64,000 bases of DNA, from the NCBI GenBank assembly GCA_963767835.1, contig CAVYFY010000015.1:62001-126000 (forward strand), in the 5' to 3' direction. Each line of letters opens with the position of its first letter. Position 1 is the first letter of the stretch. The DNA comes from SIAQ01 sp963767835 (GTDB lineage: Bacteria > Planctomycetota > Planctomycetia > Gemmatales > Gemmataceae). Shown piece after piece: positions 55,876 to 64,000 of the stretch. The notes beneath the pieces are model-generated. The model was not told the DNA's origin, searched no databases, and worked only from the letters and a program-made list of their open reading frames with translations. Made by a program: the position numbers and the translations under genes.

Positions 55876-58107
55876 ATGCCGCAGGTGGTCCAGGCCAGAT
55901 GCCCTCATTGCCAAAATGTGCTGCGCATTCCTGAAGAATGGCTGGTCGTGCCTTTGCGTTGCAAGCACTGCAAGGCGACCTTCCAGGCAAAGGCCAAAAG
56001 CTCCGCTCCGGCATCTGCCGCCAGTGCGAATGCGCCGGCAGCAGGTTCCCCCCTCGCAACGGAAATCACCGCCAGTCCGCCGGTCTCGCCGCGTCCCGCA
56101 CCGAGCGATTCGTTCGATGGCTTCGAGGACGCGCCCGTTGCATTGTCTCAGGCAAAAATCAGGAAAAAGAAAAGCGGCACCGGGACGTTGCTCCTGGTCG
56201 GCATGTTCTTCTTCCTGTTCGTCGTTGGAACCGCGGGCGCCATCTTCGTCGTCCACAAAGCGCTGACGTCGACCCGCCTCGCCAAGGGGGACGGTCCGGC
56301 GCCGTCCAGAAACGGCGACCGGGAAAACATTGACGCTCCAAAAGATCGCACCGGCAACACCGATAAGAACCTCGATCCGCCTACCGCCAACGATGCGGCG
56401 AAAAAGGACAAGAAAACGCCCAACCCGCCGCGAAAAGACGATTCGAAAAAGGACCTGGCAAGAAAGGACGGACTCTTTCCGCGCCGCGCTTTGCTCATCA
56501 GCGTCAACAATTACCTCATGTTCAACACGGTCCATTATGGCAGCGCCCAGGATCAGTTCAAAGGCGGCTATCCGGGCAGCAGCACCGGCGTCCTGCGCGA
56601 TCGCCTCGCACGCCCGCCCATGTACTTCCCGGCCACGGAAGTCTTCGAACTGAGCGACGGCATCGCCGACAATAGCAAGGTCGTCAGGCCGCACTCGACG
56701 CAAAAATCGGTGCTGGAAACGACGATCAAGGACTTCGTTGGCAGCGCGCGTGCGCAGGACCACGTCCTCATTCTCTTCGCCGGGCATGCGACGCACTTGG
56801 AGAAGGAGGCGTATCTGGTGCCGATCGATGGCAACCTGATGAAGCCCGAATCGCTGCTGCCGCTCAAGTGGGTGTATGAGCAGTTGGCGAAATGCCGGGC
56901 CCAGCAGAAGATCTTGGTGCTCGATGTGTTTCGCTTTTCGCCGAGCCGAGGCTTCGAGTTGCCGGGCACGGGGGAAGGAGCGGAAGGAACGATGCCGGAG
57001 GATTTCGACAAGGATTTGCAGAATCCGCCGAAGGGGGTGCAGGTGCTTTGCTCGTGCGTGAAGGAGCAGAGCTCGGTGGAGCTGGATGGCGGCAGCGCGT
57101 TCATGCAGGCGCTGTGCAGTTCGCTGCAAGGCGGCGCCCAGCTGGCGGGCATCGCAAGCCCGTCGCAGCCGATCCCGATCGAGGCGCTCACCGCCAAGAT
57201 CAACCAGAAGCTCAAAGATCTGTTAACCCCAGAAAAACGCTCTCAGGCGGCGCGCTTGACCGGCAGCGCGGGAACCTCCGTCGGCTACGATCCGAAAGAG
57301 CAGCTGGCAGCATCGATCATTCCGTTCAAGCCGCCGACCGTTGCGGGGGGCAACGCCGCCAGCCCCGGCCAGGTCAACAGCATCCTCGACGAATTACGCA
57401 TCTTGCCCGCCGTGCGCGACACGCGACTCGGCGACGCCAGCCTTCTGCGTGCCCAGAATTTGCCGGCATTCTCTACCGAGAAGCTCAACGGCTACAAGAA
57501 CGAGGGCTATCAAAACCTAGCGGATTTGGAGAAGCGCTATAAGGGCAACGGCGAGGCGTTTGCCAACCAATTCCCCTTGCGGTCCGCCTATTTCGATGCG
57601 CTGGCGGCTTTGCAGCAGAGCCAAAAGGAAGTGAAGATGCGTGAAACGCTGCAGGGCCCGATCAATCCGAAGCAAAAGACGGCCTTCCTGCTCGAGCAAG
57701 AATCCCCGGGCAAGTCCATCTTCAGGCTCAAGGAGGCCCTGGACGCCATCCACCAGGCCCAGAAGAAGCGCGACATGGAGACCTCCAAACGCTGGCAGGC
57801 CAACTTCGATTATGCGCAGGCACGGTTGCAAACGCGCATCGTCTACCTCTACGAGTACAACTTCACGCTCGGACAAATTCGCAACGACAATCTCCCAGAA
57901 CTCGCGCCAGGCCAAAGCGGCTGGCGCATCGGCATCAGCGGACCCAAGCTCAACGTCACCGAAAACGATGCCAAGGACCTCGCCAAGAAAACCAGGAAAC
58001 TATGGGAGAAGATCGAAAGCGAATACCCCGACACGCCCTGGTCGCTCTTGGCCCAGCGCGAAAGCAAAATCGCTCTCGGCCTGATCTGGAAAGCCAAGAG
58101 CGATTGA
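55876..58107 (+). CDS. Zinc-ribbon/TM protein with caspase-like domain lacking the catalytic Cys
   Basis: From ATG 55876 it has 743 residues. A zinc ribbon comes first (Cys9, Cys12, Cys29, Cys32: CPHC...CKHC), then one membrane helix (~96-118, LLLVGMFFFLFVVGTAGAIF), then a charged linker. A C14-like domain starts near 196 (RRALLISVNNYLMFNTVHYG). Its His304 is in LFAGHATHLEKEAYLVPID. Where the Cys is expected (VLDxCR), the sequence reads LVLDVFRFSP with Phe352. It is therefore probably a pseudo-protease. The C-terminal ~350 residues are helical and unassigned. Confidence 0.8.
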   Translation: MPQVVQARCPHCQNVLRIPEEWLVVPLRCKHCKATFQAKAKSSAPASAASANAPAAGSPLATEITASPPVSPRPAPSDSFDGFEDAPVALSQAKIRKKKSGTGTLLLVGMFFFLFVVGTAGAIFVVHKALTSTRLAKGDGPAPSRNGDRENIDAPKDRTGNTDKNLDPPTANDAAKKDKKTPNPPRKDDSKKDLARKDGLFPRRALLISVNNYLMFNTVHYGSAQDQFKGGYPGSSTGVLRDRLARPPMYFPATEVFELSDGIADNSKVVRPHSTQKSVLETTIKDFVGSARAQDHVLILFAGHATHLEKEAYLVPIDGNLMKPESLLPLKWVYEQLAKCRAQQKILVLDVFRFSPSRGFELPGTGEGAEGTMPEDFDKDLQNPPKGVQVLCSCVKEQSSVELDGGSAFMQALCSSLQGGAQLAGIASPSQPIPIEALTAKINQKLKDLLTPEKRSQAARLTGSAGTSVGYDPKEQLAASIIPFKPPTVAGGNAASPGQVNSILDELRILPAVRDTRLGDASLLRAQNLPAFSTEKLNGYKNEGYQNLADLEKRYKGNGEAFANQFPLRSAYFDALAALQQSQKEVKMRETLQGPINPKQKTAFLLEQESPGKSIFRLKEALDAIHQAQKKRDMETSKRWQANFDYAQARLQTRIVYLYEYNFTLGQIRNDNLPELAPGQSGWRIGISGPKLNVTENDAKDLAKKTRKLWEKIESEYPDTPWSLLAQRESKIALGLIWKAKSD

Positions 58108-58113
58108 CCCTTG

Positions 58114-58485
58114 CTAATCCGGCCGCGTCCACCACTTCCATCCGATCATTAGTCCGATGAGAATCCCGACCTGATCGAAGGCGACATCCGACAACTTGCC
58201 GGTCCGGCCCCAGTGCTCGTGCATGGCTTCCTGCACCATCTCGGTCGCAGTGGCGTGCGCCATCAAGAAAAAGATCATCAGCAAACGATATCGCAACGGC
58301 ACCCGGGGCCACGCCGACAACATCGCGAAAACCGCATACGCCGCCACATGAACCGACTTGGTGAACAGCACTTTCAGCGTCACTTTCACGATCGCGTCGG
58401 GGTCTGGCTCTGGGACCGGCACCGGCGCCTCCAGGCTAACCGTCCATGCAATCGCGAATACCGTCCATATCACCCAGCGCTTCAC
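58114..58485 (-). CDS. VanZ-family membrane protein
   Basis: Starting at GTG 58485 (AAGGA upstream) the protein has ~123 residues and four helices. KSVHVAAYAVFAMLSAW, the H-rich FFLMAHATATEMVQ and QVGILIGLMIGWKWW match VanZ-like proteins (KxxHxxxYxxLA, then a TE(xxQ) motif). VanZ contributes to teicoplanin resistance in enterococci, but most family members are of unknown function. The longer frame upstream to 58677 is not supported by the motif pattern. Confidence 0.75.
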   Translation of the reverse strand: MKRWVIWTVFAIAWTVSLEAPVPVPEPDPDAIVKVTLKVLFTKSVHVAAYAVFAMLSAWPRVPLRYRLLMIFFLMAHATATEMVQEAMHEHWGRTGKLSDVAFDQVGILIGLMIGWKWWTRPD

Positions 58486-58776
58486 GGTGCCGTCCTTTCG
58501 CTCGACCTGAATCGTTTCTGCGGATTGTATGGATTTTCGCCGCCGCTCGCTGAGCGGCCAGCGCGTGAACTGTTCACCAAGCGGAATATTCTCGCCGTGC
58601 GGAAAAGTCGTGACGCGCCGCCGTGCATCGCCAGATTCCGCCGATTTCCCGTCAAGATTATCTTCCCGTCCTCGCATTATCGGGCAAATTTACCTCGACG
58701 GCACGCCGCAGGCTGCACCATTGGCGGCCCCGCGCCGAATCAATTACCCGTCCAGGCCGGCAGAGGAGAGCGTATC

Positions 58777-60820
58777 ATGAAGCTGCATTCCCCCATCACC
58801 TTGTGCGCGGCCCTTCTCGGTTTCGCGCTGGCCGGTTCCGCGGCGCAAGCGAACCATTGCGGCGCACTGCGCCTATCCCGGCGCCATGAGCTGCCCGCAA
58901 CAGTTCTGCATGCCGTGCGTGCAGTACAAGGTTTGCTACCAGACGGTGTGCGAGGAGCGCGTCTGCGTCAAATATCGGCCCGTCTATCAGACCACGCTTC
59001 AGGAATGCCGCTACACGACCTATGAGCCGTGCTACGAGAAGCGCATGAAGGAGCATCGCTACACGGTGTGCAAGCCAATCTGGGAGACGTATCAAGTCGC
59101 CCAGAAGTACACGGTGTGCAAGCCGTGCTATGAGCAGCACGTGAAAGAACATCGCTACACGGTGTGCAAGCCGTGCTACCAGCATTACGAGGAACCAGTC
59201 CATTACACGACGTACCGCACGATCCAGGAGCAATATTTCAAGGAGCACCGCTATTGCGTGTACCACCAGAAGGTGCAGGAATATCAAGTGCCGGTGAGAT
59301 GGACGACCTACAAGCCGTGCTACGAGCAGCACGTGAGGCAAGTGAAGACGTGCGTCATGAGGCAGTGCGTTCAGGAATATCAGGTGCCGGTGAAGTGGAC
59401 GACCTACAAGCCGTGCTACGAGCAGCACGTGAAAGAGCATCGCTACACGGTGTGCAAGCCGTGCTATCAGGAATATCAGGTGCCAGTGAAGTGGACGACG
59501 TGCAGGCCCGTGTACGAACGCCACGAGCGGGACATTCCCTATACGGTGTATCACAAAAAGGTGGAGTGCTATCAGGTGCCGCAGAAGTACACGACATATC
59601 GGCCGGTGTACACGAACCATGTGGTCGAGGTGCCGGTGACGAGTTACACGACGGTGCTGGAGCCGCGCGAGAAGGTCATCAAGACGATCAAGTGCGAGCC
59701 GGTGATGTTCGAGCAGCAGATTTGCGTGCAGACGGGGGAATGGAAGACCGAGCAGATCTACATCCCCGGCCCGGTGGTGACCCGCTGCCATCGCGAGCCT
59801 GGCACGTGGGTCTTTGATCCATGCACGTGCTGCTGCAAGTATTGCCCCGGGCCGGTGGTGACATGCCAGGAGCAACTGCCTGGCCATTGGTGCTGCAAGA
59901 AGACGTTCTGCCCGCGCGAGGAAATCCGCGTGGTGAAGTGCTGCAAGATGGTGCCGAAGGAATATTGCCAGGTGGTGAAGTACAACGTGTGCAAGGTGGT
60001 GCCGGTGTGCTCGACCAAGAAGTGCTGCTACACGAGTTGCAAGATGGTCGCGGAGGAACAGTGCCGGATGATTACCTGCCAGCGTTGCTGCATGGTGCCG
60101 GAGCAGCGCGTTCGCAAGGAATGCTATACGACGTGCCGGACGATCACCGAGGAGCATTGCAAGATGGTGACGTGCCGCAAGTGCATCATGGTTCCGGAAG
60201 TGAAGGTGTGCCAAATTCCGTACACGACGTGCCGGATGATCCCACAGGAGCATTGCAAGATGGTGACGCAGCGGCGGTGCTATCAGGTGCCGGAGGAAAA
60301 GATCACCTGCGTGCCGTACACGACGTGCCGGATGATTCCGCAGGAACACTGCAAGATGGTGACGCAGCGGAAGTGCTACGTGGTGCCGGAGGAGAAGGTG
60401 TGCCGGGTGCCGTACACGGTGTGCAAAGTGATTCCGGAGCAGCACTGCAAGATGGTGAAGAAGACGCGTTGCATCATGGTGCCGGAGGTGAAAGTTTGCT
60501 GTGTCCCCTACACGGTGTGCAAGATGGTGCCGGAAGAACGAGTGCGGATCGTGGAGTGCAAGAAGTGCACGATGGTGGCGGAAGAAAAGGTCTGCTGCGT
60601 GCCGTACACGGTGTGCAAGATGATCCCGCGCGAGCATGTGAAATGCGTGCCGCACACGACCTGCCGGATGGAGCCGTACTGCGAGAGCTATAGGGTGGCG
60701 CGGCGTGTACCGATCTGCGTGCCGATTTGCAGCGATCCCTGTGGCGGCATGAGCATCGCGCCGGCGCCGTTCGTGAGCCCGGTGCCGAGCCCATTGCCGC
60801 CGGTGATCGAGAAAAACTAA
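58777..60820 (+). CDS. YTV-type cysteine-rich wall protein (one frame break after signal peptide)
   Basis: The signal peptide MKLHSPITLCAALLGFALAG starts at ATG 58777 after GAGGAG. An indel near 58870 shifts into the main frame (SCPQQFCMPCVQYKVCYQ). The mature ~640 residues consist of ~30 short Cys/Tyr-rich repeats of the HRYTVCKPCYE and VCCVPYTVCKMVPEE types, in two blocks, with more than 80 cysteines. This is the planctomycete-specific YTV (PF07639-type) repeat family, thought to build a disulfide-linked proteinaceous wall. The C-terminus is proline-rich. The huge antisense frame is a codon-bias shadow. Confidence 0.87.
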
Positions 60821-60837
60821 CAATTCCAAGCAATCGC

Positions 60838-60901
60838 TTAGCCGGCGAGCTTGCTAGCCGTGAGTGGCACACCACTCGCGGCACGCCAGCTCGTCGGCTA
60901 A
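60838..60901. repeat. Dispersed palindrome (TTAGCCGNCGAGCT family)
   Basis: Arms TTAGCCGGCGAGCTTGCTAG and its near complement ...CCAGCTCGTCGGCTAA pair around GTGAGTGG/CCACTCGC. It lies between the YTV and PTS enzyme I genes. Confidence 0.75.
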
Positions 60902-60950
60902 ACCATTTGACGATATTGCCCGAACAGGCATGCGCTGGTAAATTGCAAGC

Positions 60951-62702
60951 ATGCTCAAAGGCATCGCCGTGTCCCCTGGCATCGCTGTGGCTCGCGCGTA
61001 CTGCGTCGATTCGGTGTTGGCGCGTCGAGAGCCGCAATATCTGAGCGCCGCCGCTCTTTCCGAGGAAATCACGCGATTCGACAACGCCTGCCAGGCGGCG
61101 GCGCAGGAATTGGACGCGATCATCACGCGCGTTAGCCAACAGCTCGGCGACGACGAAGCCGCTATCTTTCGCGCCCATCGGCTGCTGCTGCGCGATCCAG
61201 CCCTCGTCGGCAAGGTCAAGTCCGCCATCTTGCATCGCCAGGTCGATGCCCGCACCGCCCTTCATGAGCTGATCGACGAATACGCGTTGGTATTCGAGAA
61301 GATCGACGACGAATACTTAAAGGAACGGATGGCCGACATCCGCGACGTGGTAACGCGGATCATCGCCCATTTGGTCCTGGATAAGGCGCCGAAGTGCCTG
61401 ACGGGCGGTGAGCCGGTCATTTTGGTGGCGCCGGAGATCATGCCGTCGCAGGCCGTCTTGCTGGAGAAATTTCACGTCGCCGGCATCATCACCGAGGCTG
61501 GCGGCAGCACCGGCCACGCCGCCATCCTCGCCCGCTCGCTCGGCATCCCCTCCGTCTCCGGCCTTCGCGGCATCCTCCAGCAAATTGTCACCGGCGATCT
61601 GCTCGCCGTCGATGGCCGCGTCGGCGTCGTTTACATGAAACCGGACGCCGAGACGGAGGCCGCCTACCGCAAGCTGCAGCGCGAGTACGGAACTCTGCGC
61701 GATCGCCTCGTCGAGAACCGCGATCATGAGGCGATCACGCGCGACAGCGTCAAGCTCGAATTGCTCGCCAACGTCTCCGGCCCCACCGACGCCGAGATGG
61801 CGGTGCGCTCCGGCGCCTGCGGCGTCGGCTTATATCGCACCGAATATCTGTTCCTGACTCATCCGACCGTGCCCAACGAGGAAGAACAATACGCCGCTTA
61901 CAAGGCCGTCATCGAGGCGGCCCCGAATCGCAGCGTCACCATCCGCACGCTCGATCTGGGTGGCGACAAGCTCGTGCCGTACTTCGGCCACGAGCGCGAA
62001 TCCAATCCATTCATGGGCTGGCGCAGCATCCGCATTACCTCGTCCTATCCCGAGTTCTTCCAGACTCAGCTTCGCGCCATCCTCCGCGCCGGCGTCCACG
62101 GCAAGATCGAGCTCCTTTTTCCGATGGTCAGCACCCTGGAGGAAGTCCGCACGATCAAGCGCATGGTCCGCACGACGAAGGCCCGCCTTCAGAGCGAGCA
62201 GATTCCGTTTGCCGACAAGATTCCGATCGGCATCATGGTGGAAGTCCCGGCGGCGGCGCTGTGCATCAATGCCCTCTTGCCGGAAATCGATTTCGTCAGC
62301 ATCGGCTCCAACGATCTGATCCAATACGTGATGGCCGCCGACCGCGACAATCCGAAGGTGGCCCATTTGTGCGAGCCGTTCAGCCCGCCGATCTTTCGGC
62401 TGTTACGGCACGTCCTGAGCGCTTGCGTCCGGCACAAAAAGCCGGCAACCCTGTGCGGCGAAATGGCGGGTCGGCCCCGATGCTTCTTGCCGCTCTTCGG
62501 CATGGGATTGCGCCGATTCAGCATGAGCCCCGCATTCGTGCCGACGATCAAGGAGCTGGCGCGCTCTTCATCGTGCGATCTCGCCAAGCAGACCGCATCC
62601 CGCGTGTTGCGGTTGCGAACCTTCAAGGGGGTACGGCAATACCTGGCGAAGGTGACGCGCCAGGTTTGCCCGAATGTGACGTTTTTGGATACGAAGAAGT
62701 AG
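60951..62702 (+). CDS. ptsI: Phosphoenolpyruvate-protein phosphotransferase (PTS enzyme I)
   Basis: A 583-residue enzyme I starts at KGIAVSPGIAVARAY. The phosphorylated His189 is in GGSTGHAAILARSLGIPSV. The PEP-binding domain has TIRTLDLGGDKLVPYFG, FMGWRSIRI, LLFPMVSTLEEV, GIMVEVPAAAL, SIGSNDLIQYVMAADRDNP and the catalytic Cys502 in TLCGEMAGRPR. It transfers phosphate from PEP to HPr. No HPr or EII gene is in the window. With few sugar PTS genes known in planctomycetes, it may serve a regulatory (PTS-Ntr-like) role, though no GAF domain is present. Confidence 0.94.
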   Translation: MLKGIAVSPGIAVARAYCVDSVLARREPQYLSAAALSEEITRFDNACQAAAQELDAIITRVSQQLGDDEAAIFRAHRLLLRDPALVGKVKSAILHRQVDARTALHELIDEYALVFEKIDDEYLKERMADIRDVVTRIIAHLVLDKAPKCLTGGEPVILVAPEIMPSQAVLLEKFHVAGIITEAGGSTGHAAILARSLGIPSVSGLRGILQQIVTGDLLAVDGRVGVVYMKPDAETEAAYRKLQREYGTLRDRLVENRDHEAITRDSVKLELLANVSGPTDAEMAVRSGACGVGLYRTEYLFLTHPTVPNEEEQYAAYKAVIEAAPNRSVTIRTLDLGGDKLVPYFGHERESNPFMGWRSIRITSSYPEFFQTQLRAILRAGVHGKIELLFPMVSTLEEVRTIKRMVRTTKARLQSEQIPFADKIPIGIMVEVPAAALCINALLPEIDFVSIGSNDLIQYVMAADRDNPKVAHLCEPFSPPIFRLLRHVLSACVRHKKPATLCGEMAGRPRCFLPLFGMGLRRFSMSPAFVPTIKELARSSSCDLAKQTASRVLRLRTFKGVRQYLAKVTRQVCPNVTFLDTKK

Positions 62703-62723
62703 CCGGTGGAGGACAGGCGATTA

Positions 62724-63548
62724 TTATTTGGAATCGCCTTTGGCCAGCCGGCGCACTTCCTTCACGGGAATCTCCAGCAGGTCCGCGATTGCCTTGACGG
62801 ACATGCGCTTGGCCAAGCAAGAGTGGACCATTTCTTGCTTCGCCAGCGTCTTCCCTTTTTCGATTCCTTTTTCGATTCCTTTTTCAATGCCTTCCTCGAC
62901 GCCTTCCTCGCGCGCTTCCTGCCAGACCGCCGTCTTGCGAATATCCGCTAACTGGAACATCTTTCGGATCTCCTCACGCTTGCATTCCGAAAATCGGCGA
63001 ATCAACAATTCTTCCGCCAATTCTATCACCTTTTTCCCCGATTCACCATCGGTAACTCCGCGTGCCTTCTGCATCAATCGGCCAACCAGATTCCTGATTT
63101 CGCTCTCCGGCGCCGAAACCAACTGTAATATCCCCAGGCCAAGCGGCGGATCCCCTGGCATTTTGTATTCGTCCAGATAGATGAGTTTGACGCGTTTCGA
63201 ACGAAGTAGATCCTCATAAGGTTCCAGCAGTTTCGGCTCGAAGCGCCGGCTTTCGAAGATCGCGACCGCGCACCAGTCCTGGCCCGGACTGTTTTCTTCG
63301 AGAAAACAAAACACCTTTGCGAATAGGTTGGCGTAAAACTTCGGGGATCCATGAAATTGGATCTCAACGAAGTAAACCGGCAACGCGTCCTCTTGCGGCA
63401 GATACAGGCCATCGATGCGAAGCGATTTCTTAAGCTCCACCGAATCAAACCGATAGGCTCGGGCTTGCTCGGACGGCAGGCCGATGAGCTCGAACAGCGT
63501 TTGTGGCAATTGCTTGAATAATTGGCAGAAGAAGGAGTCGGTTTCCAT
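62724..63548 (-). CDS. Rpn/DUF2887-type PD-(D/E)xK nuclease family protein
   Basis: From ATG 63548 (METDSFFCQLFKQLPQTLFE) the protein has 274 residues. The core KKSLRIDGLYLP...LPVYFVEIQFHGSPKFY supplies the D...ExQ variant of the PD-(D/E)xK site seen in DUF2887/Rpn proteins. The C-terminus has tandem EGIEKGIEKGIEKG repeats and a small HTH-like end (MSVKAIADLLEIPVKEVRRL). Rpn proteins are recombination-promoting nucleases related to transposases. The family is abundant in planctomycetes and cyanobacteria. Confidence 0.82.
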   Translation of the reverse strand: METDSFFCQLFKQLPQTLFELIGLPSEQARAYRFDSVELKKSLRIDGLYLPQEDALPVYFVEIQFHGSPKFYANLFAKVFCFLEENSPGQDWCAVAIFESRRFEPKLLEPYEDLLRSKRVKLIYLDEYKMPGDPPLGLGILQLVSAPESEIRNLVGRLMQKARGVTDGESGKKVIELAEELLIRRFSECKREEIRKMFQLADIRKTAVWQEAREEGVEEGIEKGIEKGIEKGKTLAKQEMVHSCLAKRMSVKAIADLLEIPVKEVRRLAKGDSK

Positions 63549-63590
63549 GGGAATGCAACGAGGCCCGTGACACGGGGGCGACAAGCAACC

Positions 63591-63622
63591 GCCCAGAGGC
63601 GACATCATGCTCACCTCTGGGC
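63591..63622 (-). terminator. Hairpin downstream of the last minus-strand gene
   Basis: A perfect 9-bp stem (GCCCAGAGG at 63591-63599 against CCTCTGGGC at 63614-63622) lies 27 bases past the stop of the gene ending at 63649. No strong U tract follows, so intrinsic termination is uncertain. Confidence 0.4.
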
Positions 63623-63648
63623 TCGCATACTCGCGACCGCTTAGAACG

Positions 63649-64000
63649 CTATTTCTTCAACCGCATCGTCGTGGTCTGATCAACCGTCTGCGCGATATTC
63701 ATGCCGCCAATCGAGAGCTGCATCTGCATGACTTGATTCATCGTGCTTTCGACCATGCGGCCCGCCTTGTTGTCGAAGAGTATCTGACCCGTCCCTGTGG
63801 AATCCTTGAGCTCCATCTTGATCAGCGCCTTCGGATCGGGCTCGATTTTGATATTCGGCTTGATCGAAATCTTTTCCAGCGTGACGCCGTCCTTCTGCAC
63901 CGACCCCTCATAGGTGTACGTGTTCTCGCTGACGGTCTTGCCGACGGGCGTCTTGGCCGTGTTCTTGTTTGTCCAGGTTTTGCCCTTGGCGACGGCATCG
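63649..64000 (-). CDS. DUF6263-like secreted protein (N-terminus outside window)
   Basis: The frame enters from the right edge and ends at 63649, giving the last ~117 residues. It reads GKTWTNKNTAKTPVGKTVSE, YTYEGSVQKDGVTLEKIS, then KIEPDPKALIKMELKD and TGQILFDNKAGRMVESTMNQ. This pattern is typical of planctomycete secreted DUF6263 proteins. The start codon and signal peptide are not visible. An apparent start at 63900 is only an internal GTG. Confidence 0.65.
   Translation of the reverse strand, partial: DAVAKGKTWTNKNTAKTPVGKTVSENTYTYEGSVQKDGVTLEKISIKPNIKIEPDPKALIKMELKDSTGTGQILFDNKAGRMVESTMNQVMQMQLSIGGMNIAQTVDQTTTMRLKK

Noticed and set aside
55507..57129. 540-codon minus-strand open frame
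   Set aside because: Spans the promoter of two divergent real genes and has Arg/Gly-rich shadow composition.
55876..58107. Metacaspase-type immune effector
   Set aside because: The catalytic cysteine is Phe and no defence genes (cyclase, sensor) are adjacent.
58886..60700. CRISPR or tandem-repeat array
   Set aside because: The periodic DNA is protein-coding YTV repeats with codon-level variation and no constant spacer/repeat structure.
58796..60829. 677-codon antisense open frame opposite the YTV gene
   Set aside because: His/Ala/Leu-rich translation is the complement of the Cys/Tyr repeats; no start context or family pattern.
1..64000. tRNA or rRNA genes
   Set aside because: No cloverleaf-like or rRNA-like stretch was recognised by eye on either strand; a covariance-model scan would be needed to exclude them.

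Overview
The window looks like a planctomycete chromosome, most likely from the Gemmataceae or a close relative. The evidence is family-level: a YTV-type cysteine-rich wall protein, a BBP7-type barrel protein, a TIGR03009-type secreted protein, an LEDR-type N-terminus on a secreted subtilase, a DUF6807/PmoA-like protein, Uma2-family endonucleases, and many GC-rich dispersed palindromes. No rRNA, tRNA or CRISPR array was recognised.

Layout. 1-1.8 kb: a truncated IS3-type element and a broken beta-class DNA methyltransferase. 2-7.8 kb: fumC and single genes (a Gly-rich secreted protein, nucleotidyltransferase, 2OG oxygenase, AAA+ ATPase, Uma2). 7.8-11.5 kb: a DUF104/PIN toxin-antitoxin locus, then a decayed type II restriction-modification island (truncated m5C methyltransferase, frameshifted nuclease, XRE regulator, Vsr). 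11.7-18.3 kb: a flavoprotein with a duplicated 3' end, a large membrane protein, and a second Uma2 gene split by a 1,262-bp insertion sequence. 18.3-24.8 kb: a LolD-like ATPase with a very large FtsX permease, and a quinone-oxidoreductase-like gene. 24.9-28.5 kb: an ExbB/MotA-like channel, an actin-fold protein and a TM/coiled-coil/VWA protein in one cassette. 28.7-40.5 kb: guaB, small gene pairs, a U32 peptidase-type protein, and secreted or barrel proteins. 40.7-51.1 kb: a nine-gene minus-strand operon for a CDP-3,6-dideoxyhexose (rfbF-rfbG-rfbH) with an epimerase, FkbM methyltransferase, two-subunit transketolase, GT2 and a large membrane protein. 51.5-64 kb: a STAS protein, a modular subtilase, a caspase-like protein lacking its cysteine, VanZ, YTV, PTS enzyme I and an Rpn-type nuclease.

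How the genes work together. The 40.7-51.1 kb operon probably builds and exports a modified, possibly branched, deoxysugar for surface glycan; overlapping or near-touching gene ends suggest coupled translation. The 24.9-28.5 kb cassette is the best candidate for an undescribed machine: a proton-channel pair in which the B-subunit-like partner carries a VWA domain instead of a peptidoglycan-binding or TonB-type domain, with an actin-fold protein between them.

Caution. About twenty otherwise well-conserved genes contain one-base frame changes, three or more of them in short A runs. Many may be sequencing or assembly indels rather than real mutations. I therefore give reconstructed gene spans, and reserve 'pseudogene' for genes that also show truncation, several lesions, IS insertion, or membership in the decayed island.
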